DNA from: Salinarchaeum sp. IM2453
GTDB lineage: Archaea > Halobacteriota > Halobacteria > Halobacteriales > Salinarchaeaceae
Direction of reading: 5' to 3'
Assembly: GCF_019693215.1 (NCBI RefSeq)
Contig: NZ_CP081183.1
Coordinates: 2,359,226 to 2,423,225 of the forward strand
Length of the DNA stretch: 64,000 nt
Shown: positions 55,088-64,000 of the stretch, in pieces
Position numbering within the stretch: position 1 is the stretch's first letter
Layout of the letters: every line of letters begins with the position of its first letter
The notes under the pieces: model-generated
Databases searched by the model: none
What the model saw: the letters and a program-made list of their open reading frames with translations, nothing else
What the model was told of the DNA's origin: nothing
Position numbers and translations under genes: made by a program

Positions 55088-56766
55088 CCCACAAGGGTCC
55101 TTCTGAAACCTGGGTCTTGGCACGGTCGAAAACCAGCGCATCGAGACTTCAACCCCACAAGGGTCCTTCTGAAACGGGTACCACACGATCGCGAAGGTGC
55201 GGAAGCATTCGGACTTCAACCCCACAAGGGTCCTTCTGAAACGTTTTCAAAAAGTCGGTTAAGAGAATCATGGTTCTTGACTTCAACCCCACAAGGGTCC
55301 TTCTGAAACGAGTTGATTGAGGCTGATATTGACGGCCGTGTTTCAACTTCAACCCCACAAGGGTCCTTCTGAAACTTCGACTATCCGCTGATCCCCGACC
55401 TTCTAGATCACACTTCAACCCCACAAGGGTCCTTCTGAAACTTAGGTCTGTCGGCCGTGTACCCGTAGATGCAATGTCACTTCAACCCCACAAGGGTCCT
55501 TCTGAAACTCGATAGTTGCCTCGTACTCTGCCTCCTGGTCGAGACTTCAACCCCACAAGGGTCCTTCTGAAACCCGTGGCGACTGAATACGGAGACGAGA
55601 CACCGCTGTACACTTCAACCCCACAAGGGTCCTTCTGAAACCTCGCCGATGTGGGGGTTGTTTCTCAATGATTCCCACTTCAACCCCACAAGGGTCCTTC
55701 TGAAACAAGCTGGGGGCGAGTTTCGAGTCAACAACGTAGTCACTTCAACCCCACAAGGGTCCTTCTGAAACGGGCTACTGGTGGGATCTCACGCCGTTGG
55801 TGGGGGATACTTCAACCCCACAAGGGTCCTTCTGAAACGACTAGTCAGGCTTGCTATGTCCATGCCACGTGACGAACTTCAACCCCACAAGGGTCCTTCT
55901 GAAACCCGAAGTCGGACACTATTAGAAAGTGAAGGTCTCCGCACTTCAACCCCACAAGGGTCCTTCTGAAACACTGCCGGGTGGGGTATGAAGCATGACA
56001 GAAACCTGTACTTCAACCCCACAAGGGTCCTTCTGAAACATCATATCTAATTGTATCAACTCCAGACGGAGTAAGCACTTCAACCCCACAAGGGTCCTTC
56101 TGAAACGCCGGTTCAATATGATTGAGACGTTCGACTGTGCCCCACTTCAACCCCACAAGGGTCCTTCTGAAACTCCTTAAGTCCCAATAGCGATACGTTC
56201 GACTCAAAGACTTCAACCCCACAAGGGTCCTTCTGAAACAGTCATTGAAGCCGTTGTATTCGGTGTAGGGCTCAGCACTTCAACCCCACAAGGGTCCTTC
56301 TGAAACGGTAATCGACGGCCTCCGAAGGCGAACAACCCGTTCACTTCAACCCCACAAGGGTCCTTCTGAAACGCGTCGGACAGTCCGACCGCCGTACTGG
56401 CACGCGGCACTTCAACCCCACAAGGGTCCTTCTGAAACTTTCACCACAGAGCGGGCAGTACTTCGGGGCACAGTCACTTCAACCCCACAAGGGTCCTTCT
56501 GAAACTCCGTTCAGCGGGCATTGAGGTGATAACCAAGCTAAACTTCAACCCCACAAGGGTCCTTCTGAAACTGCGATCCAGAATGCAACCGAAATGCTGA
56601 TCAGCGTACTTCAACCCCACAAGGGTCCTTCTGAAACGGTAGGTTCCGTCTCTAGACACACCACTCATTCCACTTCAACCCCACAAGGGTCCTTCTGAAA
56701 CTTTACCGAAGAGTGGGAGTGTAACGTCTGTGGTGCACTTCAACCCCACAAGGGTCCTTCTGAAAC
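55080..56766 (-). CRISPR. CRISPR array, 26 repeats/25 spacers, type I-B
   Basis: Twenty-six copies of a 30-nt repeat; on the transcribed (minus) strand it begins GTTTCAGAAGGACCC and ends GGGGTTGAAGT, the haloarchaeal I-B type. First copy in window order is 55,080-55,109 and last is 56,737-56,766. By my reading all 26 are identical, including both ends. Spacers are 34-38 nt, mostly 36-37. The orientation is set by the leader and cas2 on the high-coordinate side, so the newest spacer should be 56,702-56,736 and the oldest 55,110-55,145. Confidence 0.98.
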
Positions 56767-56867
56767 CATGCCCAAATCACGGGCTATAGCTATTCTATTT
56801 CCTGGTTGGAATAAAGTCTTTTCGTCGACCCCCAATAGATCTCAAACCACCGGGGGTCGATGAACTC
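56767..56867 (-). promoter_or_regulatory. CRISPR leader with inverted repeat
   Basis: 101 bases between cas2 stop and first repeat. Contains the perfect 9-bp inverted repeat TCGACCCCC (56,825-56,833) and GGGGGTCGA (56,852-56,860). On the minus strand this hairpin follows cas2 directly and is followed by GACTTTATTCC (56,807-56,817), a possible promoter element for pre-crRNA. It may both end the cas transcript and mark the leader for spacer integration. Confidence 0.75.
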
Positions 56868-57131
56868 TCACAGAAATTGGCTATCTTCAGCTGGATCTTC
56901 GCCGTAGACGGTTCGTGAGACATACTTCTCTGAACTCATCTGGTAGATGATTATGGACTCACCGGGCTCAAGCATCGACTCAAGTTCCTGCTTGACCTTC
57001 TCAAAATCACCTTTCGTGATCTCTCCTTCAAAGACTGAGTTCTGTACATGAGTCAGATACTTCCGCAAAAATTTCAAGAAAAGCCGCGTTCGATCTGCCT
57101 CTACATCGTAGACAGCAATAACGTAAACCAT
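56868..57131 (-). CDS. cas2: Cas2 (spacer acquisition)
   Basis: 87 residues. Ferredoxin-like fold with the conserved Asp of VIAVYDVEADRTRLFLKFLR and NSVFEGEITKGDFEKVKQEL. Forms the integrase complex with Cas1. It starts one base after the cas1 stop and ends at the leader, last gene of the operon. Confidence 0.96.
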   Translation of the reverse strand: MVYVIAVYDVEADRTRLFLKFLRKYLTHVQNSVFEGEITKGDFEKVKQELESMLEPGESIIIYQMSSEKYVSRTVYGEDPAEDSQFL

Positions 57132-57132
57132 G

Positions 57133-58125
57133 TTACCACCACCGTTTGAATGCTTCGTAGGGTTCTCCCGTCAAAAGATGTTTCTTGAGTTTGTACGACT
57201 CAACCCGGAGTAAGTACTGATAGCTCACTTTTTTATTTAATTCGGGATGCTCAACAGTTTCCTCAAGTGTTTGTTCTAATTCTTTAGAGAAGGTCTTTCT
57301 CCCCGATTCGGTGAGGAGGCATGAGTTTAGCTCGGATTCAAAATCATCAACAGATAGTTGTCGCCGATTAACCAACCGGAATATAACCCGGTCGGTTAAC
57401 AGCGGCTTGAACAGATCCGCAAGATCCAACGCCAGTGAGTATCGTCTCTCTCCCGGTTCATGAAGATAACTGATTGTCGGATCTAAGGCTGTGGCCCTGA
57501 TTGCCGAGACGATATTTGCGTACACGAGGCTATTACCAAACGAAATCAGACTGTTCACCTTGTTATCTGGTGGATTATATGCCCTTCCGTTGAAAACAAA
57601 TCCGTTGGGGAGTACTTTATCAAATATCTGGTAGTACGCCCGTCGTGCACTCGCCTCTACACCCATTACTTCGTCAACCGCTGTGGTGTCAGCTAGTTCA
57701 TCTTGACATCGATCAAGGTCTGTAATGATAGAACTAAATTCATGCCCACGGTTGTTATAGTAGGTCACATTTGACCGCATATTGTGGATACTTCCTGCAA
57801 CAATCTCACGAGCAATCTTGATCCGATGTGTTGCATCATTATACGCTTGAACTTGGTTTACAACAGTCTGACCAGAGGTCTGCCCACGCTCAGGCATGAT
57901 CGAACCAGAATAGTAATCGTTCCAACCGAAGACATGCATAGCAATTCCGTGCTCGTTTAAGAATGAGACAAGTCGCGTATTGAAATCGATCTGTCCGTGA
58001 AGGTACAGGGCTTCGGCATTTTCTATTGGAAGGTATTTTTTGTCGTCGTCTTCGGTGACAAGTCGCACTGTGTCATTATGCCGCTCGATGCGTCCGTCTG
58101 AGAATATGTGGTAGTTATCATTCAT
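57133..58125 (-). CDS. cas1: Cas1b integrase
   Basis: 330 residues from the ATG at 58,123-58,125; a longer frame to 58,203 overlaps cas4 and its N-terminus is not Cas1-like. Metal ligands of the integrase site are Glu157 (MGVEASARRAYY), His222 (SYLHEPGERRYS) and Asp237 (LDLADLFKPLL). The N-terminal beta domain begins YHIFSDGRIERHND. It follows cas4 directly, with one base between stop and start, so coupling with Cas4 for PAM-selected spacers is expected. Confidence 0.96.
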   Translation of the reverse strand: MNDNYHIFSDGRIERHNDTVRLVTEDDDKKYLPIENAEALYLHGQIDFNTRLVSFLNEHGIAMHVFGWNDYYSGSIMPERGQTSGQTVVNQVQAYNDATHRIKIAREIVAGSIHNMRSNVTYYNNRGHEFSSIITDLDRCQDELADTTAVDEVMGVEASARRAYYQIFDKVLPNGFVFNGRAYNPPDNKVNSLISFGNSLVYANIVSAIRATALDPTISYLHEPGERRYSLALDLADLFKPLLTDRVIFRLVNRRQLSVDDFESELNSCLLTESGRKTFSKELEQTLEETVEHPELNKKVSYQYLLRVESYKLKKHLLTGEPYEAFKRWW

Positions 58126-58126
58126 G

Positions 58127-58693
58127 TTAGCAACTCCAGCAAAAATCGTGGTACGCGCATGAGTCACAATATGACTTTTCGGTTGCTGAGGGTGGTGAGT
58201 CATTTCTCACTATCTCATAGATTCCGCGGATCGCTGACTCAACCTTATCAATCGCCTCCTCATTTAATTCAACCGATTCTCGTTTTCGCTCGGTTGGATG
58301 AGCAAGTACACCGTCTTTCTTGACACCGACAACACGGTCCAGATACCACAGATAGTAGAGCAATTGGAGCCGTGCCGGTTCGATGAGTGATGACGAGGGT
58401 TTCACCTCAACAATACGACCGTCGTCCAGCATATCAGGCGCAATCCAGCCATCAATACTGAGATTTTGGCGCTGGTCTCCATACGCAGTATCATCGACGC
58501 GAGTACCGCGTACAACGTTGGGATTTTCGCGGTTAATCTCAATATTTCGGCTTTCGAACCAAAGTTCACGCTCACAAGCTTCATAATACTGCATCATTAC
58601 GCCTGTGACATGAAAAGACGCGTTAGCTGCTTCACTACGAGCAGATTCAAGAAGGAGTTCCACGGGGTCGATGTCACGTTCGGCCATGGTCAT
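58127..58693 (-). CDS. cas4: Cas4 Fe-S nuclease
   Basis: 188 residues. RecB-type nuclease residues in GWIAPDML and RIVEVKPSSS, followed by RLQLLYYLWYL (QxxxY). Fe-S cluster cysteines Cys40 (YYEACEREL) and Cys176, Cys179 and Cys185 (YCDSCAYHDFCW). The ATG at 58,691-58,693 overlaps the cas3 stop as ATGA. It trims prespacers for Cas1-Cas2. Confidence 0.95.
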   Translation of the reverse strand: MTMAERDIDPVELLLESARSEAANASFHVTGVMMQYYEACERELWFESRNIEINRENPNVVRGTRVDDTAYGDQRQNLSIDGWIAPDMLDDGRIVEVKPSSSLIEPARLQLLYYLWYLDRVVGVKKDGVLAHPTERKRESVELNEEAIDKVESAIRGIYEIVRNDSPPSATEKSYCDSCAYHDFCWSC

Positions 58694-61296
58694 AAGAACT
58701 GGTGATCAATGCTTGCGGTAGCCGTGACAAATCCGGTTGTTGCATCGAACTTGTCACCCTGTCGCCGTACATCAAGCATGTAGATGCCTTGATCTTCGAC
58801 GAGAATCGGAAGATCGTGAATTGCCTCCGCCCGGTCGCTGTCCTCTGAATAATATGGGACTGATATCCGGAGTGATTTCGTTTTGTCAATCAAATCGCGG
58901 AGTGTTTCGTAGTCATACTGTGCCTGTGCTTCCCGGATCTCTTCGAGTAATTTCCGTTCATCGTGCGTGCGAGCAATCACAATCTCTGCGGAACGCCGTT
59001 GATCGATCAGCGAGAGGTCACCAAGCTCTGCCGCCATTGCATCGTCTACAAAGTCTGCATATTCTTGTTTCCCGACGTCTTTGTCTTCTTGCAGTCGTTC
59101 AAAGTACTGGCGAACGGATCGTCGAGCAACATCCGTCTCCGAGAGGCCGTCAGTTTCGTCGCGGACACATTGGAGCGTTGCTGCTGCGACCGGAAGCAGT
59201 GTAGTTCCGCGGTTGTAGACTGCTTCTGCTGGCGTCCTTGTCTGGCCACCAGGAGCATCAAGCCACCACACTGTCACTGTGCCCCGATCAGACTCGAATG
59301 ACCGATTGCATCGCCCTGCTGCCTGAACAATACTATCGATCGGAGCGAGATCACGGTAAACGCGGTCGAAGCTGATATCGACACCCGCTTCGACCAGCTG
59401 CGTTGAAACGACTAGAACCGGCACCCTCCGTTCAGTGAGTAGTTTTATTGTCTCAATCAGAGTCAGTCGGTCAACAGGCCGAAGCCGGGTCGACAGGTGA
59501 ACGAGTGGTCTACCGTCAGCTGTCTCGATTCGATCCGCCAGATCGGAAGCTGAGATATCTTCGGCCTGGCCGCGGCGCTCGAGTTCATCTGCGTATAGAG
59601 CGCCCACATCCAGCATCGTTGGACTAAAAACCTGCTCAGTGAGCTCGCGAGCGCTTTCGATAGTATTACACACTGCAAGTGCTGAATCATCACCCTCGAC
59701 CGTATCCTGCAGTTCATGACCAGCAGTTGCGTACGATTTTGGATTACTCTGTTCCGCAATGTACCGCTCTGTAGAGGCGTCGAGTTCGTAAGCAACTCGG
59801 CTGATGGCAGAGAAATATGTGTCTGGTTTATCAATAAGTTTATATTCGTCCTCAAAGAGATGTGGCTGTGTTGCAGTCATCGCGATTACAGTCGCATTGT
59901 ACTGTTCGGTTAGCATCTTCACTAGTCTGGGAACAAGTTTCCACCAGTCAAGTGGCAGACTCTGCGGTTCATCGAGAACAATAACTGCGTTTCGCAATGC
60001 AGGGAGTTTCATTCCCTGCCGATTGGCGGGACCGGCGAGACTCTCGAAGAGTTGTACAAAGGTAGTGACAGTTACTCCAGCACGCCAGCTTTCTGCGAGC
60101 ATTGTCCCCACGTCGTCTGAAAGATCTGCCGCATCATCATCTTCGAAGTCCTGCATTGTTGTTTCCGCTAGATGGTGGTGAGCAGTCAGGAGGTTTCCAG
60201 TAATGTCAGTCTGATATATGTTCTCGAGTTCATTTACAACTTGGTCAATCACGCTTGTGAACGGGAGAGCATATACGACTCGATCGCCATCGGTTTGATC
60301 ACGTATTTCAAGCGCGGCTGAAAGCCCGGTGAGCGTTTTTCCCATTCCAGTTGGGAGTGTCAGTGTCGCAACCTGCTGGTCTGCCTCCACAAATTCTTGG
60401 ACAGAGTCAAGGACGGCTGTTCTAGCCTGTGATCGGTAGTAATTAAACTGCTCAGATCGAGATCCATCCACATCCCGAGTGACTTTCGACTCGATCTTGC
60501 TCACATACTCGTCCAAGCGGTCACCCGATGGATAATCGGGGGCGTATGTTGCTTCATTGTGTGGGGCTCCAGCGGCACTCAGTTTATCGGCCAAAATAAG
60601 ACTGCTCCAGCACTGTAGGGCACGTCCGTAGCAAGTTTCGGAAAGTGCGTCTTCTCGAGGTTCAGGTATGTTTCCGCTCGCAGCGACAGTCTCTTCAATC
60701 TCCTTCAGAAGATCGTTTCGCTCGTTGGCATCAATAAATCCTTCTCGAAATTCTTGCCAAGATCCATGACCCTCTGTAGCGCGCTGTACGATGTCCTGAC
60801 CAACGGCTCGATTGTTCTCATCAATGTCCTTGATTTGGTATGCAACAGCTGTTTGTCTTCGTTCATTAGCGTTCTGGTCTCCCGCAGTGACTCCCTCGCG
60901 TCGGTGGGATCGGTTGAAGACATAGTCTGCAACATCCGGCAGAGATCCATGGTGCTTGGCTACTGCCACAAATCCCGCAAGACAGGTTTCGGTCTTGAAA
61001 TCTCTTGCGCTGAGAGCATAGTAAGCAAGGAAAGACCCAAGTGGGGCGTGATGGCGAAGCAACTTGTTGTCAGGAGTTCGATCCGCGAGTAGGTACTCCT
61101 GGAAGTACGACGTTGCTTTCCCGATGTCGTGAACGTATGCCAGTGTCTCAACGATCGGTTTGAGCGACTCACCGTCAGGCGTTGTCATGTCAGGGTGGAC
61201 GACATAGCTGACACGCTCGGCGACATCCACGAGATGATTGAGGAGGAGTGTCCCCTCACTGCCATTTTCCGGGGGATGGGCATACAGCGGAGGCAC
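58690..61296 (-). CDS. cas3: Cas3 HD-nuclease/helicase (type I-B)
   Basis: 868 residues. N-terminal HD nuclease: NHLVDVAERVS, His56-Asp57 (YVHDIGKATSYF), HHAPLG and AKHHGSLPD. SF2 helicase: Walker A LPTGMGKTLTG (about 314-324), motif II DEPQ at 442-445, motif III MTATQP and motif VI QAAGRCNRS. Degrades target DNA recruited by Cascade. Lies between cas5 and cas4 with one base or a four-base overlap at the joints. Confidence 0.95.
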   Translation of the reverse strand: MPPLYAHPPENGSEGTLLLNHLVDVAERVSYVVHPDMTTPDGESLKPIVETLAYVHDIGKATSYFQEYLLADRTPDNKLLRHHAPLGSFLAYYALSARDFKTETCLAGFVAVAKHHGSLPDVADYVFNRSHRREGVTAGDQNANERRQTAVAYQIKDIDENNRAVGQDIVQRATEGHGSWQEFREGFIDANERNDLLKEIEETVAASGNIPEPREDALSETCYGRALQCWSSLILADKLSAAGAPHNEATYAPDYPSGDRLDEYVSKIESKVTRDVDGSRSEQFNYYRSQARTAVLDSVQEFVEADQQVATLTLPTGMGKTLTGLSAALEIRDQTDGDRVVYALPFTSVIDQVVNELENIYQTDITGNLLTAHHHLAETTMQDFEDDDAADLSDDVGTMLAESWRAGVTVTTFVQLFESLAGPANRQGMKLPALRNAVIVLDEPQSLPLDWWKLVPRLVKMLTEQYNATVIAMTATQPHLFEDEYKLIDKPDTYFSAISRVAYELDASTERYIAEQSNPKSYATAGHELQDTVEGDDSALAVCNTIESARELTEQVFSPTMLDVGALYADELERRGQAEDISASDLADRIETADGRPLVHLSTRLRPVDRLTLIETIKLLTERRVPVLVVSTQLVEAGVDISFDRVYRDLAPIDSIVQAAGRCNRSFESDRGTVTVWWLDAPGGQTRTPAEAVYNRGTTLLPVAAATLQCVRDETDGLSETDVARRSVRQYFERLQEDKDVGKQEYADFVDDAMAAELGDLSLIDQRRSAEIVIARTHDERKLLEEIREAQAQYDYETLRDLIDKTKSLRISVPYYSEDSDRAEAIHDLPILVEDQGIYMLDVRRQGDKFDATTGFVTATASIDHQFL

Positions 61297-61297
61297 G

Positions 61298-62098
61298 TCA
61301 GACGAACACCACCGTTCGATTGCCCACAGTCGATGCCGTAGCGTCGGTTACTGTGAGCATGCCTCCATCTGGATTGAATGCGTAGGTTGTAAACGCTGTT
61401 GTTGACCGACCATTTTTATCACGTTCCATGAAAGAAGGGGATTGCTCAATTTGACACCGACGGTCTGTGTTCATAATAACGTTATCAAAGCCACCAGGGA
61501 CTGTCGAATCAATGTCTAGAGTACCGTCATCAGAAGTGGTCACTGGTTCGACATCAAACTCGCCGTGGTAGTCGATTTCGGCGAGGTGCTCCGACAGGCC
61601 TAAACTTGGAACATAGTGGGACTTCCCAGCAGCGAGCATCTCCCGTAGTTTCTCGTAGCGTTCCTGGTCTGCCAAGGCAACATCGATCCGATACGCAGGG
61701 TTGACGAGTACTTCGTAATTATGTTGCTGCCGAGGATTTGTTGGATCAGGAAGTTTCATACTAATCTTTCCGCGGGCGTTAAGAGACGTGAGATCTTCGT
61801 CCGCTGTTGAAAGCGTATTCATTGGCATATTCACGGTTCGAAGGTCCTGAACGGGTTCAATTGCAATCCAAGAGTACTCAAATCCAAACAGTTCATAGTA
61901 CTCATCTCGTCCAATACCGAGAACAGCAGCTAAGAGACCGGCAACAGTCGTGCGCGGGATAACTCTATATGTCTGCTTGACGACGTTGCCTTCGACACGT
62001 CGGAAATGTCCCCATGGTCCCCTAACAGTAAGTGAAAGACACTGCTTTGGCCGTGTAGGCACATCATCTGGCGATGCCGGGTCCGGTGTCGCGTTCAT
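61298..62098 (-). CDS. cas5: Cas5b (Cascade subunit)
   Basis: 266 residues. The N-terminal RRM-like beginning CLSLTVRGPWGHFRRVEGNV is the Cas5 signature, followed by YRVIPRTTVAGLLAAVLGI, the G-rich loop region and LNARGKISMKL. It binds the 5' handle of crRNA in the I-B Cascade. Two bases after cas7. Confidence 0.93.
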   Translation of the reverse strand: MNATPDPASPDDVPTRPKQCLSLTVRGPWGHFRRVEGNVVKQTYRVIPRTTVAGLLAAVLGIGRDEYYELFGFEYSWIAIEPVQDLRTVNMPMNTLSTADEDLTSLNARGKISMKLPDPTNPRQQHNYEVLVNPAYRIDVALADQERYEKLREMLAAGKSHYVPSLGLSEHLAEIDYHGEFDVEPVTTSDDGTLDIDSTVPGGFDNVIMNTDRRCQIEQSPSFMERDKNGRSTTAFTTYAFNPDGGMLTVTDATASTVGNRTVVFV

Positions 62099-62100
62099 TG

Positions 62101-63168
62101 TTACGCGTCCGCGAGAGTTTCGGGGTATTCGTCGTACACGTTGATACGATCGATAGACGCATCTCCGAGTATGTCCTCAAGCGTCTCGTAGAGGAGTTCG
62201 GGGCCGCCGATATCACCCTGGTAGGAGAACTCCATAGAGTTGCTGGCGACAACACGGACACGCTTGATATGCTCGCTGGCAGCAGCAAGTCGATCGACGA
62301 ACGCATCGATCTCAATAGCTAGATCTCGGATGTTTCGGAGCTCTTCGGCCGGTTTAGATACGTCGTCGTCGATTGTTAGATCCTTGTCGATCCCACCGAT
62401 ATGGAAACTCTCTTCAGCGTACTCAACCCGACAGTACAGTCGCGGTTCTTGTCCAACTTTGCTCCGACTAATCGTTTGGTTTTTGATCGCCCGCCAGCAG
62501 AGCGTATCGAGCCGTTCAACATCTCCATGTGTCAACTTTGTATCAGCAGCTCCATGTTCGTCAACAAGACCGTGGAACCTGATGAGCCCATACTGGATCC
62601 GGTGGTCATCAAGATCGAATCCACCCTGTTCTTTACCTTCTTGAGTTGCGATGACGCTTGTTAAACTGTTGTACTCCTCATTTTCATTAACTGGATGTAT
62701 CGTTTTTCCAGGTGAAAACTGAACAGGACCAGTGAAGTTATCCGGCAGATAATCCTCATACTCATCAGCGTCAGTAGCCATCGTGGCCCCGAAGTAGCGG
62801 ACATCAGCGCTATTCTCTAGGAACATCCCAAAGATGGCATCACGAAATTGTTCAGCTTCATCTTCGTCGTCAAGATTATAATCGTCAGGATCAATCTCCT
62901 TTATCCGATCTTCGAGCAGTTGTTCACGGGTGTACTGATTCCCTTCTTCTTGCACATTACGAATGTAGACGCCGTGTCCGTCATCATCAAGCTGATCACG
63001 CAAATACCGTTTCAGGCGGACATCGGTAACAATCGCCTGCTGAGTTTGTGGGTCGATACGTGGCCGATTGGCCCCACTTAGTGGGTTGCCGTTCGGGTTC
63101 GCGTCAACGGCGTCGTACAGAAAAACTATTTCAGAGCGGTTCTGGACGGTGTCAGTAGTTTCAGTCAT
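62101..63168 (-). CDS. cas7: Cas7b/Csh2 (Cascade backbone)
   Basis: 355 residues. Typical Csh2 start: RSEIVFLYDAVDANPNGNPL then NRPRIDPQTQQAIVTDVRLK, with later GPVQFSPGKTIHPVNENEEY. Multiple copies coat the crRNA spacer. Two bases separate it from cas8b upstream and from cas5 downstream. Confidence 0.95.
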   Translation of the reverse strand: MTETTDTVQNRSEIVFLYDAVDANPNGNPLSGANRPRIDPQTQQAIVTDVRLKRYLRDQLDDDGHGVYIRNVQEEGNQYTREQLLEDRIKEIDPDDYNLDDEDEAEQFRDAIFGMFLENSADVRYFGATMATDADEYEDYLPDNFTGPVQFSPGKTIHPVNENEEYNSLTSVIATQEGKEQGGFDLDDHRIQYGLIRFHGLVDEHGAADTKLTHGDVERLDTLCWRAIKNQTISRSKVGQEPRLYCRVEYAEESFHIGGIDKDLTIDDDVSKPAEELRNIRDLAIEIDAFVDRLAAASEHIKRVRVVASNSMEFSYQGDIGGPELLYETLEDILGDASIDRINVYDEYPETLADA

Positions 63169-63170
63169 TG

Positions 63171-64000
63171 TTAGATATTCTCCTTAGTATTGGTTTTGAG
63201 TTGATCCCAGTCAGGATGATCGTTCATGCCATACGTCACGCCAAGTGCGTAGTAGAACCGGAGATCGTCAGTTCCGATTTCCCAGCTATCGGGGTCTGGC
63301 TGCAAGATCGTCTCCCGAAGCTGATCGACAACGTGTTCGAACAGCGTGATCGTACGATCTTCATTCCGGGTGTAGGTGATAGTCGTTCCAATAGCTTCTT
63401 GCGTGATCTTCTTTATTCGAGCTCCAGTGATCGATTTTACTGGGTACTGATCGATTAGTGTTGTCGACCGATCTTCGCTGTAGTTCTGGTACGCGCCAAC
63501 TTCTCCAATAAGAACGCCAAGTAAGAACGCACCACGGCGTTGGTCATTAATCGGTGCTTCCGGATCGTGAGCGAGTGCGGGGGTATCCTCGATAAAGGTT
63601 TCAAGCTTCTCGGCGGATGTATTGCCCCCGTCCGCAAGAATGTCTTCAGCTGTTTGCATACTGTATTCCTCATAGTCTGGTTCCTGTGTGATCGGTTCTT
63701 TACCGGTGTCAGCCGTCGAGAGTAAATCAAGTTCTTCATCAGCCAGCGCACACAGTTGTGCAAACTGGCTGGCAACGCGCCACGAAGGGAACTTGTCGAT
63801 GTTTTCATCATTTTCATCGGCGTCAATTCGATCGACATACTCCTTAAGCAACGTCTCGACGGCAATCGATCCACCACTCAGTACAGAAACAAGTGCCTTG
63901 ATCCGGGGGTCATCAGCACTGGCATCTGTATCGTCGCGGTCAACGAATGTCTGGCTGAAGTACCATCCCGTCGAGACAGATCTGAGCCTGTTATCATTTT
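63171..64000 (-). CDS. cas8b: Cas8b/Csh1 large subunit, C-terminal part (cut by window edge)
   Basis: The frame is open to the window end; only the C-terminal 276 residues or so are visible. The stretch GAFLLGVLIGEVGAYQNYSE followed by YPVKSITGARIKKITQEAI and the end RFYYALGVTYGMNDHPDW matches the C-terminal helical domain of haloarchaeal Csh1/Cas8b, which recognises the PAM and target DNA. A TTG at 63,851 is internal and not a start. In this subtype cas6 normally lies further upstream, outside the window. Confidence 0.92.
   Translation of the reverse strand, partial: NDNRLRSVSTGWYFSQTFVDRDDTDASADDPRIKALVSVLSGGSIAVETLLKEYVDRIDADENDENIDKFPSWRVASQFAQLCALADEELDLLSTADTGKEPITQEPDYEEYSMQTAEDILADGGNTSAEKLETFIEDTPALAHDPEAPINDQRRGAFLLGVLIGEVGAYQNYSEDRSTTLIDQYPVKSITGARIKKITQEAIGTTITYTRNEDRTITLFEHVVDQLRETILQPDPDSWEIGTDDLRFYYALGVTYGMNDHPDWDQLKTNTKENI

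Noticed and set aside
55004-56668. Open frames running through the CRISPR array
   Set aside because: They translate the repeat (FQKDPCGVEV and the like) and are artefacts of the array.
58737-59204. A 155-codon plus-strand frame opposite cas3
   Set aside because: Antisense to the conserved helicase C-terminal region; no independent support.

Overview
The window comes from a haloarchaeon with an unusually AT-rich chromosome. Proteins are acidic, promoters are archaeal (TATA boxes about 25-30 bases upstream of starts, many leaderless-looking genes), and the content is typical of Halobacteria: GTP cyclohydrolase III, PhiH1-like repressor, IS6/ISH14-like and IS1341/TnpB elements, and a type I-B CRISPR-Cas locus with a haloarchaeal repeat. 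The low GC and long gene-poor gaps full of insertion-sequence relics suggest Haloquadratum or a close relative. That assignment is inference. No rRNA or tRNA gene was recognised.

Region 1 (1-9.4 kb) holds a partial TnpB, a CPBP protease, a winged-helix regulator, an EamA exporter, a YyaL/DUF255 protein, small enzymes and TnpB-element relics. Region 2 (9.7-13.7 kb) has a Hel308-family helicase and an ABC exporter. Region 3 (14-22.5 kb) is metabolic. It contains a four-gene overlapping operon of GTP cyclohydrolase III, a dehydrogenase, a PTPS/QueD homologue whose usual catalytic Cys is Glu, and a methyltransferase. Nearby are an ArfB-like creatininase-family gene, an aminotransferase, a translationally coupled CDP-alcohol phosphatidyltransferase and glycosyltransferase, and an FkbM methyltransferase. 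Region 4 (22.8-33.8 kb) is mostly membrane proteins and small zinc-ribbon proteins, ending with threonine aldolase.

Region 5 (33.9-37.5 kb) is an insertion hotspot. It has a complete IS6-family element with perfect 16-bp inverted repeats and an 8-bp target duplication. Next to it an acetamidase/formamidase gene is broken by a frameshift, a TnpB-only element and loss of its middle. A short TnpB deletion derivative follows. Region 6 (37.5-46.4 kb) has DUF547, ParB-like, DUF4234 and LiaF-like genes, then a tight four-gene operon: an NRAMP-like transporter lacking the canonical metal ligands, hydantoinase/oxoprolinase A and B, and an Asp/Glu-racemase-family enzyme. A palindromic site lies at its promoter.

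Region 7 (47-54.7 kb) has a flavin disulfide oxidoreductase, catalase-peroxidase KatG, a small integrated-element module (Cys-rich tyrosine recombinase, two small genes, PhiH1-like repressor), a decayed tandem gene pair and an endonuclease/exonuclease/phosphatase-family protein. Region 8 (54.7-64 kb) is the CRISPR locus: 26 identical 30-nt repeats with 25 spacers. They are read on the minus strand from a leader beside cas2, downstream of cas8b-cas7-cas5-cas3-cas4-cas1-cas2. cas8b runs off the window, and cas6 is expected beyond it.
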